Assembly (NCBI GenBank): GCA_963920765.1
Contig: OY987248.1
Coordinates: 67,001-131,000, forward strand
Reading direction: 5' to 3'
Length of the DNA stretch: 64,000 bases
Source: Ulota crispa
Taxonomy: Eukaryota > Streptophyta > Bryopsida > Orthotrichales > Orthotrichaceae
Positions 1 to 12,476 of this stretch are shown here, piece after piece; position 1 is the stretch's first letter, and each line of letters begins with the position of its first letter. The notes under the pieces are model-generated. The model ran no database searches. It was not told the origin of the DNA and was given only the letters and a program-made list of their open reading frames with translations. A program made the position numbers and the translations under genes.

Positions 1-245
1 CTAAACCAACGTGACGCTAGCATTTTGCGTCCGGATGTTTTGACGCGACCGGATGCGGCAGGATCCATCCGCAATGCTAATAGCCGTCGAGGCTTTGGAT
101 GAAGTTTGTCAACTCGACGACAAGTTCGTCAACCGGACGCACGGTTTGTCCATGAGACGCATGGGCTGTCCGGTAGATGGCCTGCCAATGTTTATAGACC
201 GTTGGGAAGAACAAGGCGTCCACAAATTTTTTAGGGTTTCAGGAC
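1..245. repeat. CCGTC/GACGG motif cluster 1, upstream of hAT pseudogene
   Basis: A GC-richer stretch contains many scattered copies of a short motif (GTCCGG, GACGC, GTCAACCGG, GTCCGGTAG) in both orientations, unlike the AT-rich DNA around it. It ends just before a TATA-like CCATAAAAAGG at about 245-256 and lies about 210 bp upstream of the hAT transposase reading frame. Six other clusters of the same kind occur up to 23.5 kb. The 65-codon open frame here is a by-product of composition. The cluster may be an upstream regulatory array or a subterminal array of a transposon; the sequence alone does not decide. Confidence 0.6.
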
Positions 246-456
246 CATAAAAAGGACTCCCTCCTGTTCAGCGTCACTTTTCCTTGTTGATGTTTGCTCC
301 TATGACTTGGTTGGTGTACAACCATTGCACTGGAGGGAAGAGGGTGTGTATGGGGAGCATTTGTTGTGAAAGCAACAAGTGTTGTTTCTTCATCACATTT
401 CATTCAAAATACTAATCTTGCTCTCTTATTTGCAAGGTTAGGTAGAAGAACAAGTA

Positions 457-3400
457 GTGGCAATGGGAGGGGATAGGAGTAAATGGGACCCATGGTACAC
501 CCAACAATCAGATGGGAAAAGTGCATGCAACAACTGCGGTTTAGGGAATACTTATTGGAGAGATTGGATGCTTTTTCATTTGGGGTATAAAGGAAATAAT
601 AACCCCCAGGGCGTGCGGGCATGCACCAAAGTCCCTCTAGCTATGAAAACAATGTTTTTCAATTGTGGGGCAAATGTACTAGCTGGCCCTTTAGGTGAAA
701 CTAATAATAGTTTGGAAGTGACATCGCCGTCAACAACTCTAGCAAGTGCAGTATAAGGGGAGCAACAACGTACTGTTTTTGTCTTAGCAAATGAAGGGGC
801 AAAACTCTATGGGGGTCAATGCTCCCAAGTACAATTGTCAAAGGCGTCTGGCCCTAGTTTAACTTCTAGTTGACCTTTAAGGCAATTATCTATACAAGAA
901 GGGATGACCTCTTCAACAAGACAAATGCTAGACAAGAAGTGGGCTAAGTTTTTTTACAAAGCTACTATACCATTCAATGTAGCAAAGCACCCTGCTTTTG
1001 TGGATGTTGTCATATCAACATTTGAAGCAAGAGTTATGTACAAACCTCTAGCTTACCATGCACTTTGTACAAAGCTCCTGGAATCCGCAAAGGACAAACT
1101 AGTAGCAACGGTGGCAAAGAAGACGAGGGGCCCGATTCATAAGTACGTTGTGACAATATGCTCTAATGGATGGGACAATGTCTCACATCGGCCATTGATG
1201 AATATCATGATAACATGTACAAGTGGAGAGGTATTCTTTGGCTTGGTAGATACCACGGGTGAAAGCAAAGAGGCTACTTATGTGATTAATTGTATGCTTG
1301 ATTTCATCAAAGAGGTGGGGGGGAAGAACGTAATATAGGTTTGCATGGACAACGCAGGGAGCATGCGTGCTGCATTGGCTTGGATAATTGGACAGTTTCC
1401 ACACATTTATTTTCAAGGTTGTGCAGCGCATGTGTTGGACCTTTTACTTGAAGACTAGGGAAAATAAGATTGGATAACAAGCATTGTGGGGAAAGCCAGG
1501 GTCATTGTGAATTATATTCACATGCATCATATGCCACTTGCAATATTTTGTCAACATTCCTCCGCTCACATGCTCAAAAATCCAAATGAGATGCGCTTTG
1601 CGACCACATTCCTCATGATTGAGCGTTTGGTGGAAGTAAGGGAAGCCGTGGAAGCAACTATCCATGATCCGCAATGGAATGAGTACTACAGGAAATTGAC
1701 AATAAAGGAAATGCAAAGGAAGGCAGACGTTGTTCAACGACATGTGCGGTTAGACACGTTTTGGAAGTCATGCTTGAACTTTGTGGGCATGGTGGAGCCT
1801 GTCTTGGTTGCTCTTTGAGAGTTTGATGGCAAACATCCATGTATGAGGAAGACATGGCTTGTGATGAAGAACGTGGAGAAGGCAATTTTATCCTTCAAGG
1901 ATCCACCATTTTTGTTATCGGTACATTATGTGAGTCGCGCTGAAGACAAATTTTACACAAAGTGGGATATGATGAGAACAAATCTACATTACGCTAGTGC
2001 TCTACTAAATCCTTTTTTATTGGACAAAGTATCGTTAATGGACAATGATGAAGCAAAAGACGCCATATTGAGAGTATTGCGCAAAATGTCAGTTGGAGAC
2101 CAAGCCTTTGCCTCAGCTCTGTCTGAGTTCTAAGCTTTTCGAGAGGGGCAAGGTCATTTTCAAGGGCTTCCACACCCTACCACCCTAAAGTTGGAGCCCC
2201 ATGAATGGTGGGATCTTCTTGGAGCAAGTGCCCGTACACTTGCACCAATTGCTAAAAGGATCCTAGCGCAAGTGTGCTTGGCATCATCATGCAAATGCAA
2301 TTGGAGCATGTACTCCTTTGTTCACAGCAAGGTCTGCAATAGATTGACATCAAAGTGCGCAAAATAATTGGTTTACATTTATATCAATTCCAAGACTCTA
2401 AAAGAAAGGGCTGCAGCAAATCTAGCAAAGTGGTATACCAAGAACATGATATTAGAAGACTCCATGACAAAAGAATCTGATGGTCTGGACCTGGGTCTGT
2501 TCTCTGTAACCCTGAAGATGACAACTCCAATGAAGAAAGTGACACATTTCCTCGAGATAACGGGAGGCGTGAAAGGCATACTCTAATTGACGAGTCCGTA
2601 TTTGACTTTGATGAGGAAGATAATAATGACAATGGCCACAATGGTCAAGAAGGAATGCTTATAGGGATGTCAAATATAGGGGCTGCTGAATCCCTTAGTG
2701 GGAATACATTTGATGATATTGTGGCACAAAAAATGCCAAGTGTAGACCCTCCTAATGAATGAGTGGCTATTGGAACATTATCAGATAGTATTTGTGTCCA
2801 AAGAGGATGTGAATATGATGAGGTGGTAGCACCAGCACTTCACTTTGAAAACACTTGTAAGAAAGGACCCCCTAGCAATCAAGAGCTAGATATGCCCCCT
2901 CCACTTGAATTCCCAATTGGAGTGCAACGTGAAATGCCAATGCCGGACAATCCACCAATTCATAGTTCGTCAAGGCCGTCTTCCGAGGTTCATCCTCTTG
3001 CACCAACTTTGTTGATAGGTACACAGTTGGCTAATATCTTGCCAATGTTGAATACATCAGAGCGTAGGACTTCAAACAGAGCGCCATTGCGCCCAAGTGT
3101 ACGCCCAAACAATCCATCTAAACGTCCATGTCAACAAAGCACTACTGGTGAACGTTTGACTAAAAGAGGGCGGAGAAGGTAGCAAAGAGAATTAGCGGCA
3201 GCCCTACCATTTGATTTTGTAGGGATGCCTAATATGAACAGGGTTATGGATGGAATCGGGCAAAGAGCTATTCAAACGGTGTCCTCAATTGTTTGTCCTT
3301 CTCCCCCTCCTGACACCGCCGCCCTTTCTAATTCATCGAGTCAAAATGGCAATGCTAGATTTGATGACAACAAACTGAATCCATTGGTGCTATGTCTAGT

Positions 3401-3541
3401 GGGTTAGGCAAGGTTCCAAGAGATAGCAATTACAGAGCACCGCGACAAATTCCAAGACCTGGACTTGGCGACAATCAAATAGCTATTGAAGGGGGTTTAG
3501 TGAATAGTTCTAGGTGCAACCTTAGGCATGGAAATTGTTGA
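457..3541 (+). pseudogene. hAT-type transposase pseudogene (BED finger, DUF659, hAT dimerisation region)
   Basis: The parts appear in the usual order. A BED-type zinc finger lies at about 457-650 (CNNCG, then a His and RACTKVP). A DUF659 core lies at about 916-1480 (FFYKATIPFNVAKHPAF, VCMDNAGSMRAALAW, GCAAHVLDLLLED). A hAT C-terminal dimerisation stretch lies at about 2190-2370 (EWWDLLGASARTLAP, CNWSMYSFVHSKV). An acidic and then proline-rich tail follows to 3541. From 457 to about 2470 everything stays in one frame, broken by stops at 754, 871, 1336, 1456, 1465, 1816, 2131 and 2365. A frame change near 2470-2510 then gives a second long frame with stops at 2760 and 3180, and another change near 3390. 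hAT transposases cut and paste DNA in the nucleus; this copy cannot make the protein. I saw no terminal inverted repeats. The first ATG in frame is at 463. Confidence 0.85.
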
Positions 3542-4922
3542 GTGCTTCTATGTGGAATAGAGCAACGTCTTCATGTTGTCATTTGCAATGATTTTTGAAA
3601 GTCATTGGTAATTATTGTGCATGCCAATTTTTGCATTAATATGAAGTGTCACTCCTCCTTTCGCTCACACAAAGTCATGAAGGATGTGCTTAATTACAAT
3701 TCACATCCTTCATGCACTCCATGTCAAAGTTTTGTTATGTTAGCCTAGTTCAGGGTATAATTTCTTTAAACTTTAAATCAAAAATTGCTTTTGAAATTTA
3801 TTGTTCTTCCCAGAAGACATAAGATTTACAAACTTATAGTGCTTTTGTCAATTTATGCATGTTATGTAGTACTAAAATGTGCATGCTAGATGGATATTAG
3901 GGTTTAGATTGTTTAGCACTTCACCGTGTACATGACAAAAAAAATTCATGTGTAAAAGTCTATGTAAACTGCCACTTCTATGAGGGTGTAGGGTTTATAG
4001 GGATTATCTATTATGTATTTAGGGTTTAGGATTTAGGGATGTCATGACCAAGACTACAATAGATACTTGTGAGGGTCAGCTCTTTCTAGATGTACATTGT
4101 ATTGTGGGGTATAGTATTTTCATGTAAGGTGATGAAAATTAAAATCCATGATGCCCATACAATTTGTGCACTCATACGCCTTTGACCCTTCCCTTATTTT
4201 TAATAAATGAACCATGTTACTAGGTATTGCTTTATGAGTTCTTTGTGTACAAGATGAAAAATTGTAGCTAGGTTTAGGTGGGAGAGTTTTCATATTAATT
4301 GTAACCATACATACAAGCTTAGGACACATGGGAATATTAGGAAGTAGAAAAAAGTATAAAATGAGTAATATCTATGAATGGGTTTAGGAAGTTATGATGA
4401 ACCACTTAATTAATGGTGGTTTAATGGATTTCCCAAAAATATAGGAAATTGACTAAAATAAGGGACTTCTTAGTTCCATTTTCCGTGAACTAATATTCTA
4501 ATACAATCACATAAGGTACTTTGGACATAGATACATTCCACAATCCACATTCCCAAAGGCCAATGACCCCCCCTCCAACTTATAATGGTCCTTCATGGGT
4601 TTAGGCATTTTTTGTAAAAGTTTAAGGTTTGGTAGCACATGCCATGCTTCTAGTTCTTTTGTTGAAATTTGCATAAGTCCATATAACTTCAAGGCACACT
4701 TATCACGGTCTTAATAATATATGGCAAAACAATTCACTACAAAAAACCACCAAAGGACCAAGAAAATATATATGTATTTATATTTTAAAAAATGCTCAGA
4801 GAACAATATATTGAAAATAAAATGCTAGCATTGCTACACATGTACTTCTCCAACACTATAATAGACGCCAGTGCTATGTAGGAAATCCCAAAATGTGCAC
4901 TTGAATTGTAGTATACTAATGC
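3542..4922. other. Intergenic stretch between hAT and kinase-like pseudogenes
   Basis: AT-rich DNA between two convergent pseudogenes, where both transcripts would end. It contains several degenerate telomere-like AGGGTTTA words (about 3897-4040), probably chance or telo-box remnants. Short open frames on the minus strand have no recognisable domain. I see no gene. Confidence 0.5.
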
Positions 4923-6587
4923 CTAGCCTTCCATTCTGGTTTGTTCTTCCATCATTTCTTGTTCCTTTTGCGCTTTGCGGTAGGAACCTATGGGTGGCGG
5001 CCAATTAGTTGGAGCCGCACTAAGTCGTTTCTTGGCGTAAGTCACTAAGCGTCTTTGCAGTGGATCCTCCTTGCACAATGCACCCAATGTTGCTTGGAAC
5101 ATACCAAATGCAGTATTATCAAGAATCAACTCTTCATTTCTTCAATCTTCCTTCCATATCTTTGCCGCAATTTTTCCTATTGCATATCCATCCGTGTGTA
5201 TACTTACACATGGTGGTTTAACCACAAGAGTGGGAGAGAGCAAAGATCTTGCCCCTCCAGTCAAGTACATCAATTCCGGTGCCACCCACCAACACTTTTG
5301 TTTAGTGGTCTACAAGTGTTGAGGGTCTTGGAATTGATACAACAATGGGGTTATTTCATTCAAGCAACTCCCCATCCTCCAATCACACAGCCCAGTCCAC
5401 ACAGTTCTTTTGTCATCGTTTGGAAAGTGCAACATGATGCTATCCGGGGTTATGTTGTTGTGTAGTACCAAATACTGGTGCACAATGTCCACGATGCAAA
5501 TCAACACCCACGCCAATTTGGTGCAGTTGCGTCTATATGCCATGATTTGTTTTGCTTCTTCCATCACTTGTAGAGGTGGGTGATAAGCAAGCTCTCCAAT
5601 CTCGTCATAATCTTTGTTGTTGTGGTCCAAGTGAAACCTGGCACCCAGGATACCTCCATTCCACCACTGGGAATAACACTCCATAGTTGTGTCATTCACT
5701 GCAAAGAATTTGATGACTCTTGGATGCTCACATGGGCAAACCAATGCCTTGATGGACAACTTCTCCCTAGCCTTCTTCAAATCATCAACATGCAAAGATG
5801 TCTTCCCCGCTAATTCCATTGTAGTGGGAATATGTTTAGAATTTTGGAGGGTAACTCTATGCACTCGCCCATGCCCTTTTTTTTTGATACTGCTTGAATA
5901 TGATGTCACCACCAGCCCTCGCTTGAGGAACACCACCCCTCCTGCTACCCCTTGACCTATGGCCAAGTTTTGACTCTTCTGAAACCACGGAGCAGAGTGG
6001 ATATTGCTCGAGGAGAATCCACGGATTGCATTGTGCCACCTATACACCTTCCTATGCAGCAGCTTCAACGCTGGTTCTTTTGGCTTGTCATCCTGTTTGA
6101 AAGCTTTAATGTTCTCAGCCACTTGCGCGAGATTGCAAACGCATGTCTGCACTTGATCATTGAGCCATTTATCAAAGTTCTCTTTCATGCGGTCTTCTAG
6201 CCACTTGTCCTTGTGCATTGTTGTCCAAAACATGTGCCTGAACTTCCTCTTCACGAGATCTAATCCATGGGTTCCATGTGAGATATATATCTTGTCCAAT
6301 TGTGAGATCGAGTACTGCTCAAAAAAAGTCAACGCCACTTTGTGCAACTTCCTCGTTGCAATTTTGCTTAGCCGATCTTTCGGGCTAGAAGCTCTGTGCT
6401 GTTTTTGTTGCTTTTGCTTCTTCCCCTTCAAAGATTCCCCAACACCATGAGCGTTGGCCCCTTTTGGTATAGCCACCACGCCCTTTGACACGCAATCTAT
6501 TGATTCCGCGGATATTTGCACAACTAGATCCCTAATGCCTGTGAACCAGGCATCCACCTTCTCCTTCAAAAAATCTTGCCCCGCCAT
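4923..6587 (-). pseudogene. Kinase-like protein pseudogene, copy A
   Basis: One minus-strand frame of about 554 codons runs from ATG 6585-6587 to the stop at 4923, interrupted by TAG at 5310-5312 and TGA at 5142-5144. The N-terminal ~235 residues are a basic region of unknown fold. A degenerate protein-kinase domain follows: a glycine loop (GHGRVHRVTL, about residue 238), ELAGK in place of the VAIK lysine, CEHPRVIKFFAV (subdomain IV), HNNITPDSIMLHF (catalytic loop, about residue 374), GLCDWRMG for DFG (about 400), WVAPEL for APE (about 435), then HTDGYAIGKI and CKEDPLQRRL. The loop reads HNN instead of HRD and CDW instead of DFG, so the parent protein was probably a weak kinase or a pseudokinase. 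In copy B an ATG aligns with TTG 6600-6602 here, so the original start may have been five codons upstream. Motif cluster 2 lies upstream and the RING gene is divergent to it. Confidence 0.75.
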
Positions 6588-6779
6588 TGAAATATAAATC
6601 AAGTATAAGAATAAAAGGATTCAGGGTTTAAGGGTTGAAAATTTTGCAAAACCTCTCCCCCTCCTTTGCTCGAGCCCCTATCCAAGCACCTGCGCTCCCA
6701 AGCAAGGATTGAAGTCAATCTAGGACAAGGAAGCACTATCAGAGCAGGAGAGACTTGTGCAAATGAAACCAAAAGTGAC

Positions 6780-7075
6780 GTATAAGAAGGCAATTCTTGT
6801 GGACGAGCAGTCCATCGATGGGACGGGCAATCCGTCGAGGGGACAAGCAGTCTGTCCTCCAAAGACGGGCAAGCCGTCCGGTCGACGGGCAGGCCGTCTT
6901 GGCGACGGGCATGCGAACAAGGCGATGGGGAATTGTCCAAGGGACGGGCGAGCTGTCTACGGTCTTGGGCATGCCAACAAGGCAATGGGCAGTCCGTGAT
7001 GGAGGCCATCCGGGGAATGGATGTGGAAACCGTCCAATGGACAAGGAGGTCGTCCATTGGATACCCTGCAAAGAT
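6780..7075. repeat. CCGTC/GACGG motif cluster 2, upstream of kinase copy A
   Basis: A dense run of GGACGGGCA, CCGTCGAGG and CGACGGGCA words, spaced roughly 15-25 bp, sits about 200 bp upstream of the minus-strand kinase-like gene. Open frames on both strands here follow the repeated composition. Cluster 5 holds the same position upstream of kinase copy B. Confidence 0.7.
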
Positions 7076-7099
7076 AGTTGGAGCAACCTAGGGTCAGAG

Positions 7100-8879
7100 C
7101 ATCTGTGAAAATTCACTCCACATTGCAACTCCAAAGGAATTCATACTTGCGTTGCCCTGGTTGGAAGTGGGTGGAAAGTTGGAAACCAACATTGGGTCAT
7201 TTAATTCCTGGAATATTCCTATAGAACTAAACACGCTCATTGATCCCTATGCTCCATTAATCCCTAAATGCCATTAACCCTTTAGAGATCACCAAACCAT
7301 ATTTTGGTTCTGGAGAGTGGTTTTTGGCTTATAGAGTAAAATTGTTCAACAATTTGGAAACTGGTCTTGAAGAACACTTGTGCTTACAAGAATTTTGCTT
7401 CCAACCAAATAAAAAACAATGAAATCTAGCATGTGAGTTGAAAAATAATGATATTTATACGGCATGGCCTCAAAATACGTATCCATATTTGGTCAAAGAT
7501 GGATCAAAGCAACAACACATTACATCAAACATCCAAGAAGAATGCCAAATTTCAATTGTGCGGTCCTATAAAATTTCAAATTCCTCAAAAAATATGCTTG
7601 TATTGTTTCTGTATACGGTAGTAGTATAATTGTAGTATTTGAAGATCTATTGAAATGGTGCTATCATTTCATATTAAAAATTGATTGTCCTACATTTAAG
7701 GCCAATTCTTTATTGTTTCACCAATTGGATTCTCCATAGCATTTATCAAATTTCTTGTAAAACTGTTTTTGGATAGCAAATAAAGTGGGATTTTTGACCC
7801 TTTTTGTCTACTTAGCTACACCTTGTAATTGCTATTTTTCTCCATTTTGTGTGAAACTAGTCTCATTGGAAAGTTCAGAAATACTGCTTTTTAGAAATAT
7901 AAGGCTCTTCTCAAGCAAAGCCTGTATGAAGTAGTAAGATCCAAAACCACACAAGCACAAGAACTATAGATTTTCCACCTACAACTCAGTCAATCATTAT
8001 AATATTTCCTCTCCAATGGTAGATCTAATTAAAATTTTGATACATTATAGTAAACAAGGTCATGTTTCCATTTGTACGGTTGGATTATTGAAATCAAGTT
8101 TACATTTGATTCAGTTGCACATCCAAGTTTACTACCTCAATTTCTAATGGATTTTGTGAAAATGTGTGTGGTCTTTAAAGGGTTAAATAAACACCCGGAT
8201 ATTCCATCCTTTGGCAAGAATTTGAATAAGTGACCCCCAAAAGGTTCACCATGAACCATGTTCCAAGTTCCTCCTAAAAAATTCCCACATCTCACACACC
8301 CTAATTGGATAATGTGGTACAAATTTTAGGCCATTCCGACTATTATTGCTATGTGATTTGAATAGGACCCTTGTTATTCCATCTTTGAGCAAATACATGA
8401 AATTGTGGACCCTAAGGGGGTCACTAAGGAGTGAGTGTCAATTAATTCCACAAAAATTCCCACACTTTGAAGTCCTTTATTTTACCCAATTTCCCTTATT
8501 TTGGAATTAGAAGTAAACCAAAGGAAATAGACCCTAAACCCTAAACCCTATAACCTCTAGGATTTTCATTTTTTCATTTCAATAATTAAATGCTTAACAA
8601 TTTAGTGTTTTGACTCATTCCCTACTTCTTTTTACTTACTATTTTTTCCCTTTTGCTGTATAAATCCAATTGATTTGAAAGTTCTCCCACATATACTGAC
8701 ATTGACATCCTATGTGGGAAAAAGAGCGCAGCTTGGGATACATCAACTTCTTTTGTTATAAGAGTGGTTAAAGGTGCCTAAAATTTTGGGGCAGAATAAC
8801 TTTTTTATTTTTTATATTTGAAGAAAAATGGGTGTGGTCTTTAGGGGCTAACATACCCTTTTTATATGGAGTTGTACTT
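7100..8879. other. Spacer between the divergent kinase and RING genes, unit A
   Basis: AT-rich DNA without a supported gene. It contains a short interstitial telomere-like run (CCCTAAACCCTAAACCC, about 8533-8549). Parts match the corresponding spacer of unit B: for example 8230-8480 resembles 17280-17460 (CCCTAAGGGGGTCA against CCCTAGTAAGGGGTC, and shared words around TTGAATAGGAC and TTTGAGCAA). The unit-B spacer is about 1.2 kb shorter. Confidence 0.5.
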
Positions 8880-9790
8880 GCCGTCCATTAGAACTCAAGA
8901 CCGTCAAAATGGACGGGCCCACGTCTAGTGGGAATCAGTTTTTTTTTTTTTTTTTCCTTTTTTAAGAAGTGCCAAAGTGGCGATTGAAATTGTTATAATG
9001 CTACTCCATATTTCAACATTCATCCACACATTGGACAGAAAATATCACACTAGCACGTGTTCTATAAATTGGTTTTCATTCACAATTTGGCAATTTCATC
9101 CAATTTTTTTCAAAGTTTGAAGTTATTTGACAATTTAATCCAAATATTAGAGTTCATTTTCTACAGGATTGGTGCTAGTCAACAAAAATTGGTTCACTTT
9201 TGCCTCAAATTGCTAGATTTGGAAATCCTATTGGGGACGGAGTGATGGACGGGAGTTTTGAGGATTGTTGCGCTCAACCAACGGGCCGTTGACGTTCAAT
9301 CGTAGCCGTCCAACTGGACGGACCATCCATTTGCCAAGGCCGTCAACAGGTGGCGGGGGCCGTCGAGACCTCCGACGGACACTCCAGGCCGTTGAAGCCG
9401 TTGAGGAGCAATGATGGTCGTTGGTTATGTTGGCAGGTCCATCTATGTAGGCCGCCAACAGGTGTGGATGACCTATTATTTATGATAATGAGAATACAAG
9501 GCTAACAACAACGCCTCAACCATCAAGATGGGAATTTGAACTTCTAGACGGCCTGCCAAACCTCTAGACGGCTTGCCAAACCTCTGGACAGACCACTGAG
9601 GCAGCCGACGGTCCTCCGAAGTAGTTGACGCGTAGCCCGTTGATTAATGCGGATGGCATTTAACTTTTCATGATGGCGGTACGAGGCTGGGGACGGAGCC
9701 CCAAACCTGTTGATGGGATGTCGAACCTCCGGGGACGCTCTAGCTGTTAATGGAAGGTGTGTCCGTCCAGATCCACGGTCTAGATTTGGG
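8880..9790. repeat. CCGTC/GACGG motif cluster 3, upstream of RING copy A
   Basis: A small group of motifs at 8880-8925 precedes a T-run at about 8939-8955 and AT-rich DNA. A dense cluster follows at about 9236-9765 with repeated GCCGTC, GACGGC and CCGTCCA words in both orientations. It ends about 80 bp before a TATA box and about 290 bp before the start codon of RING copy A. Cluster 6 is its counterpart in unit B. Confidence 0.7.
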
Positions 9791-9844
9791 TTTTTAATAC
9801 CAATTTGATCCTAATTACCAACCCAATTAGCTTGGGTAATTGGG

Positions 9845-9854
9845 GTGTATAAAC
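9845..9854 (+). promoter_or_regulatory. TATA box of RING copy A
   Basis: GTGTATAAAC lies about 210 bp upstream of the start codon at 10061. The matching copy is GCGTATAAAC at 18097-18106 in unit B, with the same spacing. The following leader (TGCTTCCTCTTTTGAGTTGC) is also well conserved between the copies, which supports a real promoter and leader. Confidence 0.55.
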
Positions 9855-10060
9855 TTGCTGAATTCCCTCCTAACTGTGCTTCCTCTTTTGAGTTGCTTTG
9901 TCTTTGCTTGAGAAAGCTTTGCATTGCAATTTGAGGGGAAGTGTTATACATTTGGCATTTGCTTTGCCAAGTTTCAGTTGCCTCCACGCAACAAAAGACA
10001 AAGCAATTTGCCTTTGTATCCTTCTACAAATTGTGGTTTTTTACTATGCAGGTAAATAGT

Positions 10061-12476
10061 ATGGCTGCTCCAGGCTCCCCGGTTCACTTAGGAAATGAAG
10101 GTGAACCCCCAAAGAAGAGGAGGAGAAACAGGTCGGAAGTGGATTGGCCTACATTTAACAATGTAGAGGTTCTGGCAAAGCCTAGCTACAAATAAGAGGT
10201 TTAACCCTAGACTAGAATGACATGTTGAGCCTACTTCAATTGGGCCCACATAAACCGCCATTGGGAATTTACTAGGTACAAGACGCATGTGAAGTTGGGC
10301 ACGGCTTTAATCAACAAATGCAAGCACCCTGCGTTCAAGAAGAAGTTGACTGAGATTTCATTAGTACTTTGGGGGGAGGTCACAAAGAAGGATGCAACGC
10401 TCTCACAATGTCAAATGGCGTACACTGAGGTTTTTCTTGGGAAAGATGTAGATTGGACTACTTACCAGGCCAAGAAATGGAATGGCACGTTTCCAAACAA
10501 ACTTTGCCACATTCTTGCAAATGCTAACGTGATATTGGAAGAGGTGGCACATGACATGGAAGACATTCACCCAATTGTGCAAGAGATCCCAGCACAAGTT
10601 TTGGTCCAGAATGAAGCAATTCTACATGAAGTGGAAGCTCTAGATGTAGAAGTGGATTTTGAGCCACTAGAAGAACATGGAGTTGATGTAGCAAACAACG
10701 TAGCAAATGAGGTTGCCATGCCAATAGTAGTGCATGAGAATTGGAACGCAAATGTTCAGCCGTAGCAGGTAGATGTGGGATTGAATACAATTCTTTTAGC
10801 GGGAGCCAAAGATGAGGAACTCCAACACTTGCGCAACTTGGTGTTGACGCTGCGAGTGGAGAAGGACTAGGCAGGAAGGGCACATGGAGCAGATGTGGAA
10901 GTCCATAGAGTAAGGGTGCAGCGCCTCAAAGATGAGAATGACAGGCTAGTTAGAAGCAAAGCCACCCTTCTAGCTTGCGGAGGACAATCAAGCATGGACG
11001 ACGTTCCATTGCTAGATGATGTTGTGGCAAGCACAATGTATGCTGCGGATGATAGCCCAGTAGCCGCCACTTGTGCAAATGACTTTGCGGTGCGACCTCT
11101 TTCATCATTCCTGCCTCAAACTTTCAGGGGTGAAAGTTTGAATTTGACTAGGGCTGAAGCAATCCAAACGGTGCAAAACCTTTGGGGGCTCACATTGGAT
11201 TTGAATGCCATGCGTGTACGTGCGGAGCGAGCGGAAGCAAAGGTTGTGAGTATGAAGGCAAGCATAGAAGAGCTAACCAACTCCGTGCACGCCCAACAAC
11301 TTTGTTCCCATGAAGCTGAGGAAAATGTTGTGTTTTTTAGCACAACAAACATTGACCTGGGAGAACAATTGGACACCCTCTGGGCTTTGAATACAAGGTT
11401 GGTCCAAAAGCCTTGAAAGGAAGAGAATGCTGTTGTTGTTGTTGAACATGAAGCTGGCGTGCATTGTGTCAGAAAACAAAGCCCAGCAAATGCAGCAAGA
11501 ACTGAGGAGAATTTTTGCAGAATTCAATGATAGAGGTCATCGGTATTTTGGCTTGACCTTGTGGCCTTGCATGGAAGAGATATTCCCCCCCATGTTGGCA
11601 ACAAACCGCCTAAACGCAAGCATTGATTGGAATGTGGCGCTCGAGTTGCAATTTCAATATGACACTACACGATGTAGGTACTTGTGCCCAAGCCAAGTAG
11701 GCAAACCCTCCTTTCTGTGGCCTAAAGTTCTAGAGTTTCTAATGAACGGCATGGTATGCAGTGTGTGCCAAGACCCTTATGGCCCTGAGGGCGGATGGAT
11801 CCTTGGTATGTGTCCGCATATGTACCATCCTAGGTGTCTCCTTGCCTACATGGTGACCAGAAAGAGATGCATTACTTGCAAGGCCCCCTTTCATAGACGG
11901 CTTTACCAAATGTTTGGCACCCTAAACCACATGCCAATTCATCATGAGCATGACAAAGATAACTTACCGGGGGATTCTAATAGGTCGCATTGGGGGAAGG
12001 ATTTGTGTTGGATGTAGAAGTGGTCCAGAGACTCACGGCATCAACCATCAAAAACCATGCAGTGCGCCATGCAAGGTAGGACTGTTGATACAATCACCAA
12101 CATCATCAAGGGGGTCATTTTGGAAGGCGAACGTGAGCGACAATTGTATGCAGGTCAACTTGTAGGTGGACATTGGGACGAACGTAGAGATGTCTATTCA
12201 CCAGAACCCCGCCCAGAAGGCATCATATATGACAACAACGGTGCCGCATTGGGACAGAGAGAGGATATGACATTCAAGGAAGTATTTGCCTTCATTACCA
12301 ACAATACATTCCACGAGGCTCAACTCTTAAGTTTCGTATTCAACCACATCACCGACACGTACAATGCAAGAACAGTTAGGACAGTGACCACTTTGCAATC
12401 TCACGAAGAGCTGCAAAGGTTTTTTGGAGATGACATAGACTTAGTAGAACACATTATAGATCTAAGAGAAGCCTAG
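10061..12476 (+). pseudogene. RING-H2 zinc finger protein pseudogene, copy A
   Basis: It starts MAAPGSPVHLGNEGEPPKKR at ATG 10061, aligned with the ATG of copy B at 18311. A basic N-terminus is followed by a conserved region (KLGTALINKCKHPAFKKKL), an acidic stretch and a predicted coiled coil (about 10790-11390). A RING-H2 finger lies at 11757-11879: CSVC, then CPHMYHPRC (C-x-H-x2-H-x2-C), then CITC. A C-terminal region ends at TAG 12474-12476. RING-H2 fingers of this pattern usually belong to E3 ubiquitin ligases, so that is the likely ancestral role; the substrate is unknown. The reading frame has a dense group of stops at 10193-10240, further stops near 10763 and 10867, a frame change near 11415, and a TAG at 12015 that copy B shares. 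No introns are evident; the sequence looks like one uninterrupted gene that has decayed. Confidence 0.75.

Noticed and set aside
53-250. 65-codon open frame at the window start
   Set aside because: It lies within motif cluster 1; its composition reflects the repeated GC-rich words and it has no domain.
8533-8549. Telomere-like CCCTAAACCCTAAACCC
   Set aside because: Only about two and a half units; too short to call a telomere remnant or fusion.
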